This document shows positions 1 to 6,854 of a DNA stretch of 7,459 bases, piece after piece. Where the stretch lies: NCBI GenBank assembly GCA_900772685.1, contig CAAGRP010000270.1, forward strand, positions 1 through 7,459, read 5' to 3'. The DNA is from Lachnospiraceae bacterium (GTDB lineage Bacteria > Bacillota > Clostridia > Lachnospirales > Lachnospiraceae). The notes under the pieces were generated by a model. That model was not told the origin of the DNA and did not search any database. It worked only from the letters and a program-made list of their open reading frames with translations. Numbering within the stretch: the stretch's first letter is position 1; each line of letters begins with the position of its first letter. The position numbers were made by a program, and so were the translations under genes.

Positions 1-311
1 CCTGTCAGGATGAAAAGTCCCAGCTCAAAAATAAGGATAAGGCACTTAAGGTCTTAAGATCCAGACTCTATGAGATGGAGCTTGAGAAGAAGCATGAGGA
101 AGAGGCGAGAGAAAGAAAGAGCCAGGTCGGAACCGGTGACAGGTCGGAAAAGATAAGGACATATAATTTCCCTCAGGGACGTGTTACCGATCACAGGATC
201 AAGCTTACTCTTTACAAGATAGAGTCTATAATGAACGGAGATATAGACGAGATAATCGACAGCCTGCTTGCAGCAGATCAGGCGGCAAAACTTGCCGATA
301 TGGAGGATTGA
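1..311 (+). CDS. prfA: Peptide chain release factor 1 (RF1), C-terminal part, cut by window start
   Basis: RF1 reads UAA and UAG stop codons in the ribosomal A site and triggers peptide release. The reading frame is open from position 3 and ends at TGA 309-311, giving about 102 residues. It begins with CQDEKSQLKNKDKALKVLRS, the segment that in RF1 lies roughly 25 residues after the catalytic GGQ loop, so GGQ itself is outside the window. The hallmark RTYNFPQGRVTDHRI follows, then a helical C-terminus ending LADMED. RF2 also carries a GGQ domain, but this C-terminal pattern (RSEKIRTYNFPQ, no RF2-type ending) and the acidic tail are those of RF1. Two bases separate the stop from the ATG of the next gene, and that gene's ribosome binding site lies inside this coding sequence, so the two are probably cotranscribed and translationally coupled. 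Confidence 0.95.
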   Translation, partial: CQDEKSQLKNKDKALKVLRSRLYEMELEKKHEEEARERKSQVGTGDRSEKIRTYNFPQGRVTDHRIKLTLYKIESIMNGDIDEIIDSLLAADQAAKLADMED

Positions 312-313
312 TA

Positions 314-1222
314 ATGAGAGATACAACATTAGTGATAATGGCAGCCGGGATAGGAAGCAGATTCGGTAAGGGAACAAAACAGCTTACACCGGTCGGACCT
401 TCCGGTGAACTCATCATGGAATACTCTGTCCATGATGCACTTGAGGCAGGATTCAACAACGTTGTATTTATTATAAGAAAAGATATTCTTGACGAGTTCC
501 ATGATACTATAGGAAAAAGGATCGAAAAGATAATCGATGTAAACTATGTATTCCAGAGTATAGATGATATCCCGAAGGGCTTTGAGGTTCCGAACGGAAG
601 GACAAAGCCATGGGGAACAGGTCAGGCGGTGCTTTGCTGCAAGGGAGTCGTAAATACTCCTTTTGCCGTTATCAATGCAGATGATTATTATGGAAAGGAA
701 CCGTACAGGCTCATTCATGATCATCTGGTAAAGGATGTTCAAAATGAGGAGGGCATACAGGATATCTGTATGGCCGGTTTTAAGCTCGGAAATACATTGA
801 GTGATAACGGAGGCGTTACCAGAGGCGTGTGCAGCGTTGATGCGAACGGCAGACTTATAGATATAGATGAGACAAAAAATATCATAAAGGTTCCGAACGG
901 GGCAATGGCAGGAGAAAAATGGCTTGCTGCGGATACTACCGTATCAATGAATATGTGGGGATTTGAAGCGGACTTTATCGATCTCCTTGAGACCGGATTT
1001 ACAGAGTTTTTATCAAACCTCAAAAAAGACGATATTACTTCGGAGTTCCTTCTTCCTATATACATAGATGAACTCCTTAAAAACAAAAAGGCAAGAGTAA
1101 GCGTTATCGACACAGCTTCCAGATGGTTCGGCGTAACTTATCAGGAGGATAAGGATGCGGTGGTAAAGGCTTTTGCCGAGCTCGTTAGAAACGGCGAATA
1201 TAAAAAGAATCTTTATGAATAA
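314..1222 (+). CDS. Sugar-phosphate nucleotidyltransferase family protein
   Basis: A 302-residue member of the NTP_transferase fold, the enzymes that join a nucleoside triphosphate to a sugar 1-phosphate and release pyrophosphate. The N-terminus carries the nucleotide-binding signature AAGIGSRFGKGTKQL (residues 10-24, with R16 and K22 as the expected catalytic or triphosphate-contact residues). PWGTGQA at 99-105 fits the base/sugar pocket. NADDYYG at 121-127 supplies the metal-binding acidic residue. There is no left-handed beta-helix acyltransferase domain, so it is not a full GlmU. I chose ATG 314 over an in-frame TTG at 308 because GGAGG (302-306) sits 7 bases before ATG 314. The neighbour glmM makes glucosamine 1-phosphate, so an amino-sugar or cell-surface substrate is attractive but is only context inference. 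Family call is firm; substrate unknown. Confidence 0.85.
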   Translation: MRDTTLVIMAAGIGSRFGKGTKQLTPVGPSGELIMEYSVHDALEAGFNNVVFIIRKDILDEFHDTIGKRIEKIIDVNYVFQSIDDIPKGFEVPNGRTKPWGTGQAVLCCKGVVNTPFAVINADDYYGKEPYRLIHDHLVKDVQNEEGIQDICMAGFKLGNTLSDNGGVTRGVCSVDANGRLIDIDETKNIIKVPNGAMAGEKWLAADTTVSMNMWGFEADFIDLLETGFTEFLSNLKKDDITSEFLLPIYIDELLKNKKARVSVIDTASRWFGVTYQEDKDAVVKAFAELVRNGEYKKNLYE

Positions 1223-1237
1223 AGATAAGGAGAGGCA

Positions 1238-2584
1238 ATGGGAAAGTATTTCGGAACAGACGGATTCAGAGGAGAGGCAAATATTGCCCTGACAGCTCCT
1301 CATGCATATAAGATAGGAAGATATCTGGGCTTTACACTCGGAAAAGAAAAGAGGGCAAAGGTCGTTATCGGAAAAGATACCAGATGCTCGGGAGACATGC
1401 TTGAGAGTGCACTTATTTCAGGTCTTAATGCCTCGGGAACAGATGTATATCTTTTGCATGTGACCACAACTCCGAGTGTTTCGTATATTGTTAAAAAAGA
1501 TGGCTTCGACTGCGGGATAATGATATCCGCAAGCCATAATCCGTTTTATGATAACGGAATAAAGCTTATAAACTCCAGAGGAGAAAAGATAGAGGCCGAA
1601 ATAGAAGAAAAGATAGAAGCCTTTATAGACGAAAGATCACAGGAGGATGTTCCTCTTGCAAGAAGAGGCGATATAGGACGTGTAATAGATTATTCTATCG
1701 GAAAAGAAAAATATATCGATCATCTTGCAGGCTCGATAAACTGCGGTATAAAGGATCTTAAGGTAGCGGTAGATTGCTCTAACGGAAGTGCATCCGCAGT
1801 TGCAAAAGGATTATTCGAAAAGCTTGGAATAAATGCAAGGATCATAAACGATCAGCCGAACGGTATAAACATAAATGACAATTGCGGCTCTACGCATATT
1901 GACGCACTCAGAAGCTATGTAAAAGAAAACGGCTGCGATATGGGCTTTGCTCTTGACGGAGATGCTGACAGATGTCTTGCCGTCGATGAAAACGGAAATG
2001 CCGTAGACGGCGATATGATAATGTTCATCTGCGGAAAATACTTAAAAGAAAATAACAGGCTCAACAACAATACCGTTGTAACTACGGTGATGTCAAATAT
2101 CGGATTATATAAGGCTTTAAAGCGGGAAAATATCGATTCGGTAAGAACCGATGTCGGAGATAAATATGTTTCGGAGGCAATGGTTGCAGGCGATTACAGC
2201 ATAGGCGGCGAGCAGTCCGGACATATCATTTTCCGAGAATTTGCATCTACGGGCGACGGGCTTTTGACAGCACTCATGCTTTATGAAGCAGCGGTAAATA
2301 AAAACAAGACGCTCGGAGAGCTTGCAGGCGAGGTTAAGATATATCCACAGCTTTTGAAAAACGTAAGAGTCAAGGACAAGGATGAAGCAATGAAAAATGA
2401 AAATGTCCTTGCAGCAGTAAAAAAAGCGGAGAAAGAGCTCGGTGATGACGGCCGTATACTGGTAAGAATGAGCGGAACCGAACCGCTTATCCGTGTTATG
2501 GCTGAGGCAGTTACCGATGAGACCTGCAGAGCGCATGTTGAGAATATAATAGAAGTCATCAGGCAGGAAGGCTTGGAGGAATAA
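1238..2584 (+). CDS. glmM: Phosphoglucosamine mutase
   Basis: GlmM converts glucosamine 6-phosphate to glucosamine 1-phosphate, the step before GlmU in UDP-GlcNAc synthesis for peptidoglycan. The protein is 448 residues, normal for the family. It opens with GKYFGTDGFRGEAN, typical of GlmM. The phosphoserine active site is ISASHNP, with the catalytic serine at residue 99. The magnesium loop is DGDADRC (240-246), the sugar-binding loop is GGEQSGH (323-329) and the C-terminal phosphate-binding loop is RMSGTEP (410-416). All key residues are present. AAGGAGAGG lies just upstream of ATG 1238, 15 bases after the nucleotidyltransferase stop. The enzyme needs phosphorylation of its active serine for activity. 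The GTDGFRG start and overall length favour GlmM over phosphomannomutase/phosphoglucomutase homologues. Confidence 0.96.
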   Translation: MGKYFGTDGFRGEANIALTAPHAYKIGRYLGFTLGKEKRAKVVIGKDTRCSGDMLESALISGLNASGTDVYLLHVTTTPSVSYIVKKDGFDCGIMISASHNPFYDNGIKLINSRGEKIEAEIEEKIEAFIDERSQEDVPLARRGDIGRVIDYSIGKEKYIDHLAGSINCGIKDLKVAVDCSNGSASAVAKGLFEKLGINARIINDQPNGININDNCGSTHIDALRSYVKENGCDMGFALDGDADRCLAVDENGNAVDGDMIMFICGKYLKENNRLNNNTVVTTVMSNIGLYKALKRENIDSVRTDVGDKYVSEAMVAGDYSIGGEQSGHIIFREFASTGDGLLTALMLYEAAVNKNKTLGELAGEVKIYPQLLKNVRVKDKDEAMKNENVLAAVKKAEKELGDDGRILVRMSGTEPLIRVMAEAVTDETCRAHVENIIEVIRQEGLEE

Positions 2585-2587
2585 TAT

Positions 2588-3652
2588 ATGAGAAAGGGCA
2601 TAACAGCCCCGGCAATCGCAATATGCCTTATTGCATGCGGTATGTGTTTTAATGCATGTGAGGCAAAAAAACAGGATTCGGGAGCCTATGACAAGGCTAT
2701 GGCTGCCCTGTACTCAGGAGATTATGAGCTTGCTTTCAATGAATTTAAAAAAGCAGCGGATAATGACGGCCGTGAGGCGGAGGGCTACAGAGGCGAGGGC
2801 CTTGTCTATTATGAAGAGGGTGACTATGAACATGCGATAATGATGTTCGACCTGAGCCTTGATAAAATGAAATACGAAAACAAGGAATTCGAAGAGGATG
2901 TTAAGCTGTATAAAGCGGATGCATGTATAAAAAACGGTGATGCGGATGCCGCAGCGGTGATATATGCGGAGCTTGAGGAAAGCGACAGCGCATATATAGC
3001 TTATGCCAGACAGGGCGAGATCTTACTGAAACAAAATGACAGGGAAAAAGCCGCCGAATATTTTGAAAAATCCCTGACTGCAAAACAGGATATAGAGACA
3101 TGCCTGTATATATATGAAAGCTATAAGTCGGTAAATCTTGAAGGAGACGGATCTAAGTATCTTGAAAAAGCCGTAAAGATGACTCCTTCCGACAAAGAGG
3201 ATTATGTAAATATAGGACTTGCATATGAATACCTTGAGGATTTTGATAATGCGGTAAGCAGCTTCAATACGGCTATAGATCAGGGCTGTGATGAAGCGGT
3301 GGATGAGCTTGGAAGACTTTATCTTGACAAGGGCGATGTGCCGGCCGCAAAATCATTGTATACAAATAATCTCAAGCAGGGAAAAAATATTGCCGCGGCA
3401 TATAACGGACTTGCCATGTGCGCCATAAAAGAGACGAATTATGACAGCGCACTTACCTATGTAGAGCAGGGTCTTTCCTGCGGAGATCAAAACGAAAATA
3501 AAGATCTTCTCTTTAACGAGATAATCGCGTATGAATATAAGCTTGATTTTGATACGGCAAAGCAGAAGACGGAAGCATATCTCGGGATATACCCGGATGA
3601 CGAAAAAGCAATAAACGAATACAAATTTCTTTCACACGGAACCATAAGTTAA
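2588..3652 (+). CDS. TPR-repeat lipoprotein, function unknown
   Basis: A 354-residue protein with a short, weakly charged N-terminus, a hydrophobic stretch (about residues 5-22) and cysteines suited to lipid attachment: C17 in LIAC matches the lipobox best, while C24 in FNAC is followed by a charged segment and is better placed after the hydrophobic core. The rest is helical and rich in Ala, Glu, Tyr and Asp, with successive tetratricopeptide units. Examples start near residues 33 (AYDKAMAALYSGDYELAFNE), 67 (GYRGEGLVYYEEGDYEHAI), 139, 207 (YVNIGLAYEYLEDFDNAVSS) and 273. TPR arrays bind other proteins, so this is probably an extracytoplasmic, membrane-anchored scaffold. GGAGGA (2575-2580) overlaps the end of glmM and sits 7 bases before ATG, with 3 bases between genes, suggesting coupling to glmM. 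No catalytic motif is visible, and the partner is unknown. Confidence 0.85.
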   Translation: MRKGITAPAIAICLIACGMCFNACEAKKQDSGAYDKAMAALYSGDYELAFNEFKKAADNDGREAEGYRGEGLVYYEEGDYEHAIMMFDLSLDKMKYENKEFEEDVKLYKADACIKNGDADAAAVIYAELEESDSAYIAYARQGEILLKQNDREKAAEYFEKSLTAKQDIETCLYIYESYKSVNLEGDGSKYLEKAVKMTPSDKEDYVNIGLAYEYLEDFDNAVSSFNTAIDQGCDEAVDELGRLYLDKGDVPAAKSLYTNNLKQGKNIAAAYNGLAMCAIKETNYDSALTYVEQGLSCGDQNENKDLLFNEIIAYEYKLDFDTAKQKTEAYLGIYPDDEKAINEYKFLSHGTIS

Positions 3653-3668
3653 AACATGAGGAAGTACT

Positions 3669-4925
3669 ATGTTTGAGACCCGCGAAAAAAAAGAAAAAGT
3701 CATACTTGTCGGTGTATCCACAGGCGATGATGAAGAGGCACGCATCTCTCTTAAAGAGCTTGGGGATCTCGCAGATACGGCAGGTGCCGAGGCTGTGGCC
3801 ACACTTATACAGAACAGGGAGCAGATACATCCCGGAACATATATCGGAAAAGGAAAAATAGAAGAACTGAATCAGATGCTGTATCTTTATGATGCAGACG
3901 GTATCATTTGCGATGACGAGCTTTCACCGGCACAGCTTATGAACCTGCAGGAGGAGCTTTCCTGCAAGGTTATGGACAGAACCCTGCTTATACTTGATAT
4001 CTTTGCGGCAAGGGCACTTACAAGTGAGGGAAAGATCCAGGTTGAGCTCGCTCAGCTCCGCTACAGACAGAGCAGACTCACAGGACTTGGCAGATCGCTT
4101 TCAAGACAGGGAGGCGGAATCGGAACAAGGGGTCCGGGAGAGAAAAAGCTTGAGACAGACAGACGTCTTATCGGAGAAAGAATAGGAACTCTTAAAAAAC
4201 AGCTTTCAGAGGTGAAGGAGCATAGAGAAGTCCTTAGAAAAAACAGAAAGAAAAACAATATATTTACGGTTGCTATCGTCGGATATACGAATGCAGGTAA
4301 ATCCACATTGCTAAATACGCTTACAGGCTCGAGTGTGCTTGCCGAGGATGCATTATTTGCCACTCTTGATCCGACTACAAGACTTCTTCCGCTTCCGCAC
4401 GGAGGACAGGTGTTGCTCACAGATACGGTCGGCTTTATAAGAAAGCTTCCGCATCATCTTATAGACGCCTTCAGGAGTACGCTGGAGGAGGCAGTATATG
4501 CTGATGCGATAATCCATGTTGTGGACGCCTCAAATCCCCAGATGGAAAGACAGATGGAAATAGTATACGAAACACTCGATGCTCTTGGTGTTGAAGGAAA
4601 GAAGATTCTTACATTTTTCAATAAAATGGATAAAAGGACCGAAGAAGTAAGATTGTTCGACAAAAGAGCGGATGAGACACTTATGATCGCGGCAAAGCAC
4701 GGTCAGGGAGTGGAAATGATCTCGGAGCTTCTCGAAAGTACTATTTTAGAGGGAAGCCTTTACATCGAAAGGGTATATCCGTTCGATCAGCTCGGAAAGA
4801 TTGCGATAATAAGACAAAAGGGTCAGCTTATCGAAGAGGAATACACAGATGAAGGTGTCAGGATAAAGGCATATGTTCCTATGGATATATACGGTGCGGT
4901 TGACATTAAGACACCTGTTTTGTAG
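3669..4925 (+). CDS. hflX: GTPase HflX, ribosome-associated
   Basis: HflX is a translation-factor-class GTPase that binds the 50S subunit; in studied bacteria it splits stalled or stress-inactivated 70S ribosomes. The 418-residue protein has the N-terminal HflX domain with PGTYIGKGKIEEL (about 55-67), then the family hallmark GTRGPGEKKLETDRR (from 152) leading into a charged helical linker. The G domain has G1 GYTNAGKS (205-212), G3 DTVGF (from 252) and G4 NKMD (318-321), followed by a C-terminal extension. Length and all nucleotide-binding motifs are normal. GAGGA (3658-3662) precedes ATG 3669 by 6 bases. It lies 16 bases after the TPR lipoprotein. No terminator is visible before it. Confidence 0.96.
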   Translation: MFETREKKEKVILVGVSTGDDEEARISLKELGDLADTAGAEAVATLIQNREQIHPGTYIGKGKIEELNQMLYLYDADGIICDDELSPAQLMNLQEELSCKVMDRTLLILDIFAARALTSEGKIQVELAQLRYRQSRLTGLGRSLSRQGGGIGTRGPGEKKLETDRRLIGERIGTLKKQLSEVKEHREVLRKNRKKNNIFTVAIVGYTNAGKSTLLNTLTGSSVLAEDALFATLDPTTRLLPLPHGGQVLLTDTVGFIRKLPHHLIDAFRSTLEEAVYADAIIHVVDASNPQMERQMEIVYETLDALGVEGKKILTFFNKMDKRTEEVRLFDKRADETLMIAAKHGQGVEMISELLESTILEGSLYIERVYPFDQLGKIAIIRQKGQLIEEEYTDEGVRIKAYVPMDIYGAVDIKTPVL

Positions 4926-4946
4926 AATGAAACATAAATAATTAAA

Positions 4947-4963
4947 AGGAGACCTGTACATTG
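4947..4963 (+). promoter_or_regulatory. Ribosome binding site and TTG start of the DegV-family gene
   Basis: AGGAGA at 4947-4952 is placed 8 bases before TTG 4961-4963. The next in-frame ATG is not until about residue 29, which would remove the conserved N-terminal YTDSAADLP segment. The ribosome binding site and the homology therefore both fix the start at TTG. Confidence 0.85.
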
Positions 4964-5857
4964 GATAATTATCTTATTTATACCGATTCAGCGGCGGATC
5001 TTCCTGCACACGTATACAGCGAATATGATCTGCGAATTGTTCCTATGGAATATGTTATAAACGGAAAGGAATATACCTTCCATACCGAGTCGCCCGATCA
5101 TGACAAGATCTGCGATGAGCTTTTTGCGGCACAGAGAGAAAATGCAGATGTTCATACATCACAGATAACACCTTATCATTATATAGAAGCATGGGAGGAT
5201 GATCTTGCCGCAGGCAACGATATACTTTATCTTTGCTTCTCATCAGGCATGTCAGCTACGTATGACAATGCATGCGCGGCAGCTAAGCAGCTTAGAGAGG
5301 AATATCCTGACAGAAAGTTAGTGATCGTAGATACTCTTTCTGCAACACAGGGACAGGGGATATTTGTACATGCAGCGCTTATAAACCGTAAAAACGGTAT
5401 GTCGATCGAAGAAAACGAAGCATGGCTTATCGAAAAACGTCCTTATGTATGCCATCGTTTTATGGTCGGAGATCTTAATTACCTTCATAAAGGAGGAAGA
5501 GTTTCGGCTGCTTCGGCAGTTGTAGGTTCAATGCTCAATATCAAGCCGCTTCTTATAATCAATGATATAGGAAAACTCGATGTTGTTGCTAAGGTCAGAG
5601 GCGAAAAGCTTGCGGTTAAGAGACTTATTTCGGCTTATAAGCAGGAGATGGGAGTTCCGGATGTTCCTAAGCTGGTTTATGTCGGACACACATCACGTTA
5701 TGAAGAGGCTGAGCAGATCAAAAAACAGATCGAAGAGATCGCAGAGCCGGGAACAGTGGTTGAAACAGTAAATCTTTCCCCGATAATCGGTTCACACATC
5801 GGTCCGTCATTCTTCAGCGTATGCGGATGGGGATTCCACAGGGTTCTCTCTAAATAA
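4961..5857 (+). CDS. DegV-family protein (fatty-acid-binding, FakB-like)
   Basis: DegV-family proteins hold one fatty acid in a buried cavity. In characterised Firmicutes the FakB members present it to the kinase FakA, giving acyl phosphate for phospholipid synthesis. The 298-residue product has the family landmarks in order: YTDSAADLP near the N-terminus (7-15); TSQIT (66-70), equivalent to the usual TSQPS-type loop; SSGMSATYDNA (from 94), matching SSGLSGTY; DTLSATQGQG; LHKGGRVSAA (GGR 178-180); LNIKPLL; and IGSHIGP (276-282), a fatty-acid-head contact region. Translation starts at TTG. It is 35 bases after hflX with no terminator between, so it is probably the last gene of that operon. Which fatty acid it binds, and whether a FakA partner exists, cannot be seen here. 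Confidence 0.92.
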   Translation: MDNYLIYTDSAADLPAHVYSEYDLRIVPMEYVINGKEYTFHTESPDHDKICDELFAAQRENADVHTSQITPYHYIEAWEDDLAAGNDILYLCFSSGMSATYDNACAAAKQLREEYPDRKLVIVDTLSATQGQGIFVHAALINRKNGMSIEENEAWLIEKRPYVCHRFMVGDLNYLHKGGRVSAASAVVGSMLNIKPLLIINDIGKLDVVAKVRGEKLAVKRLISAYKQEMGVPDVPKLVYVGHTSRYEEAEQIKKQIEEIAEPGTVVETVNLSPIIGSHIGPSFFSVCGWGFHRVLSK

Positions 5858-5870
5858 AGATAAATTACGC

Positions 5871-5899
5871 TTGACAAACACAGAGCTTAGTGATAGTTT
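5871..5899 (+). promoter_or_regulatory. Probable sigma-A-type promoter for infC-rpmI-rplT
   Basis: A perfect -35 hexamer TTGACA (5871-5876) is followed after 17 bases by TAGTTT (5894-5899), a weak -10 (3 of 6 to TATAAT). It starts just 13 bases after the degV stop and immediately upstream of the structured leader, where a promoter is needed. Transcription would begin near 5906. The -10 assignment is the uncertain part. Confidence 0.55.
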
Positions 5900-5921
5900 A
5901 GATAAGGACAAAAAAGCAGAG

Positions 5922-5995
5922 TATCCGCTCTCACCCCGGCGCGATCAGGCGACCGGTGGTTAAATATAAAAACAGTTTTGTTTTTTGTGCGGGTA
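5922..5995 (+). promoter_or_regulatory. Candidate antiterminator pairing in the infC leader
   Basis: TATCCGCT occurs twice, at 5922-5929 and at 6003-6010, where the second copy is in the 3' arm of the terminator. The first copy, as TATCCGC 5922-5928, can therefore pair with the terminator 5' arm GCGGGTA (5989-5995; seven pairs including one G-U), enclosing the 5933-5960 stem. That pairing and the terminator are mutually exclusive, which is the logic of an attenuator. It is inferred by hand; no energy calculation was done. Confidence 0.6.
5933..5960 (+). other. GC-rich hairpin in the infC leader
   Basis: ACC CCGG CGC (5933-5942) pairs with GCG A CCGG T GGT (5949-5960). This makes ten base pairs with single-base bulges at A5952 and T5957 and a six-base loop GATCAG. 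It lies between the two halves of the candidate antiterminator and is the obvious place for a protein (L20) binding site. Confidence 0.65.
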
Positions 5996-6019
5996 GATTC
6001 TCTATCCGCTTTTATTTTT
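5989..6019 (+). terminator. Rho-independent terminator inside the infC leader
   Basis: GCGGGTAGA (5989-5997) pairs with TCTATCCGC (6001-6009), nine pairs with one G-U and a three-base loop TTC, followed at once by TTTTATTTTT (6010-6019). It lies 83 bases before the infC start with no coding sequence between its promoter and itself, so it can only act as an attenuator of infC-rpmI-rplT, or as the end of a read-through transcript from degV. Confidence 0.85.
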
Positions 6020-6027
6020 GAGCAATT

Positions 6028-6046
6028 GCCGATGTGGTTGATCGGC
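6028..6046 (+). other. Hairpin downstream of the leader terminator
   Basis: GCCGAT (6028-6033) and ATCGGC (6041-6046) are perfect reverse complements around a seven-base loop GTGGTTG. There is no T-tract after it, so it is not a second terminator. It could shape the infC 5' region. Its role is unknown. Confidence 0.5.
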
Positions 6047-6085
6047 TCGAAAACTCTGTGGTACTTTATTGGATTATGCGGATTC

Positions 6086-6105
6086 AAAGGGAGGAAAAGG
6101 CAATT
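6086..6105 (+). promoter_or_regulatory. infC: Ribosome binding site and ATT start codon of infC
   Basis: AAAGGGAGG (6086-6094) is the only strong ribosome binding site in the region. Eight bases later is ATT (6103-6105), in frame, giving ISELFINEQIRDKEV. ATT is the start codon used by E. coli infC, where it allows IF3 to restrict its own translation. The in-frame GTG 6034 and ATG 6076 lack any upstream ribosome binding site. Confidence 0.8.
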
Positions 6106-6615
6106 AGCGAATTATTTATTAACGAACAGATTCGTGATAAGGAAGTCCGTCTTATCGGAGAGGACGGAGAACAATTAGGTATAATGTCCTCAAGAGAGGC
6201 ATTTGCACGTGCGCAGGAAGCAGATCTTGATCTTGTTAAGATCGCACCGCAGGCCAAGCCACCGGTATGTAAGATCATCGATTACGGAAAATACCGTTAT
6301 GAGCTTGCCCGTAAGGAAAAAGAAGCACACAAGAAGCAGAAGACGGTTGATCTTAAGGAAGTCCGCCTTTCGCCTAATATTGACACGAATGATTTGAATA
6401 CAAAGGTTAATGCCGCAAGAAAATTCCTTTCAAAGGGTGACAAGGTAAAGGTTACTCTCAGATTCAGAGGAAGAGAGATGGCTCATATGAACCAGAGCAA
6501 ATACATTCTGGATGAATTCGCAGAAAAGCTTTCAGATATATCTTCAGTGGAAAAAGCACCGAAGGTTGAAGGCAGAAGTATGACAATGGTCCTTGTAGAA
6601 AAACGTAAAGGATAA
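6103..6615 (+). CDS. infC: Translation initiation factor IF-3
   Basis: IF3 binds the 30S subunit, keeps subunits apart and checks the start codon and initiator tRNA. From ATT 6103 the protein is 170 residues, close to the usual 165-180. The N-terminal domain begins INEQIRDKEVRLI and contains LDLVKIAPQAKPPVCKIIDYGKYRYE, the family signature. A basic linker (KEKEAHKKQK) leads to the C-terminal 30S-binding domain with KEVRLSPNID, KVTLRFRGREMAH and a basic end VEKRKG. Longer versions from GTG 6034 or ATG 6076 would add residues unlike the family, with the ribosome binding site inside the coding region. Leader attenuation probably sets mRNA level, and the ATT start may add self-control by IF3. It is 17 bases before rpmI in the conserved order infC-rpmI-rplT. 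Confidence 0.95.
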   Translation: MSELFINEQIRDKEVRLIGEDGEQLGIMSSREAFARAQEADLDLVKIAPQAKPPVCKIIDYGKYRYELARKEKEAHKKQKTVDLKEVRLSPNIDTNDLNTKVNAARKFLSKGDKVKVTLRFRGREMAHMNQSKYILDEFAEKLSDISSVEKAPKVEGRSMTMVLVEKRKG

Positions 6616-6632
6616 TTAAGGAGGTAATTATC

Positions 6633-6830
6633 ATGCCAAAGATGAAAACAAGCAGAGCAGCAGCTAAGCGCTTTAAAGTTAGCGGTTCAGGTAAATTAGT
6701 ACGCAGCAAAGCATATAAAAGCCACATTCTGACCAAAAAGTCTCAGAAGAGAAAACGTAATCTTAGAAAACAGATCGAAGTTGATAAGACAAATGTTAAG
6801 AACATGAAGAAGATCTTACCTTACATGTAA
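6633..6830 (+). CDS. rpmI: 50S ribosomal protein L35
   Basis: A 65-residue, very basic protein, full length for L35. It begins MPKMKTSRAAAKRFKVSGSG, the family signature, and continues through KLVRSKAYKSHILTKKSQKR with a C-terminal LRKQ...MKKILPYM. It is a structural protein of the large subunit that binds 23S rRNA. AAGGAGGT (6618-6625), a near-perfect anti-16S match, precedes ATG by 7 bases. It sits between infC and rplT as expected. The gene is intact and its base composition matches the upstream genes. Confidence 0.97.
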   Translation: MPKMKTSRAAAKRFKVSGSGKLVRSKAYKSHILTKKSQKRKRNLRKQIEVDKTNVKNMKKILPYM

Positions 6831-6854
6831 GCATGAGACAGGAGGAAATTTGAG

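Larger units (their letters stand above)
5906..6019 (+). ncRNA. infC operon leader, probable L20 autoregulatory attenuator
   Basis: The stretch between degV and infC is non-coding but highly structured: a small AGAG/CTCT hairpin (5918-5931), a GC-rich stem (5933-5960), an A/T-rich spacer and a Rho-independent terminator (5989-6019). In Firmicutes the infC-rpmI-rplT mRNA leader is bound by ribosomal protein L20, which causes premature termination when free L20 is in excess. The position, the architecture and the alternative pairing seen here fit that system (Rfam L20 leader family). Assignment rests on structure and context plus a remembered resemblance of the GAGTATCCGCTCTCACC segment, not on a covariance search. 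Confidence 0.72.

Noticed and set aside
308..313. TTG 308 as start of the nucleotidyltransferase
   Set aside because: GGAGG at 302-306 would be only one base before TTG 308 but is 7 bases before ATG 314, and family members begin close to the ATG.
739..1113. Minus-strand open frames across glmM, hflX, IF3 and the nucleotidyltransferase (for example 739-1113, 2117-2536, 4061-4420)
   Set aside because: They lie opposite well-supported genes, lack ribosome binding sites and recognisable domains, and read as low-complexity mirror translations.
4926..4960. Terminator or promoter between hflX and the DegV gene
   Set aside because: The 35-base gap has no inverted repeat with a T-tract and no convincing -35/-10 pair; only the ribosome binding site is evident.
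5970..5986. A/T inverted repeat AAAAC-A-GTTTT before the leader terminator as a separate terminator
   Set aside because: The stem is purely weak A-T pairs with a minimal loop, and a much better GC-rich terminator follows directly.
6034..6102. Longer infC starting at GTG 6034 or ATG 6076
   Set aside because: Neither has an upstream ribosome binding site, the added residues do not look like IF3, GTG 6034 lies in a hairpin loop, and the strong ribosome binding site would fall inside the coding region.
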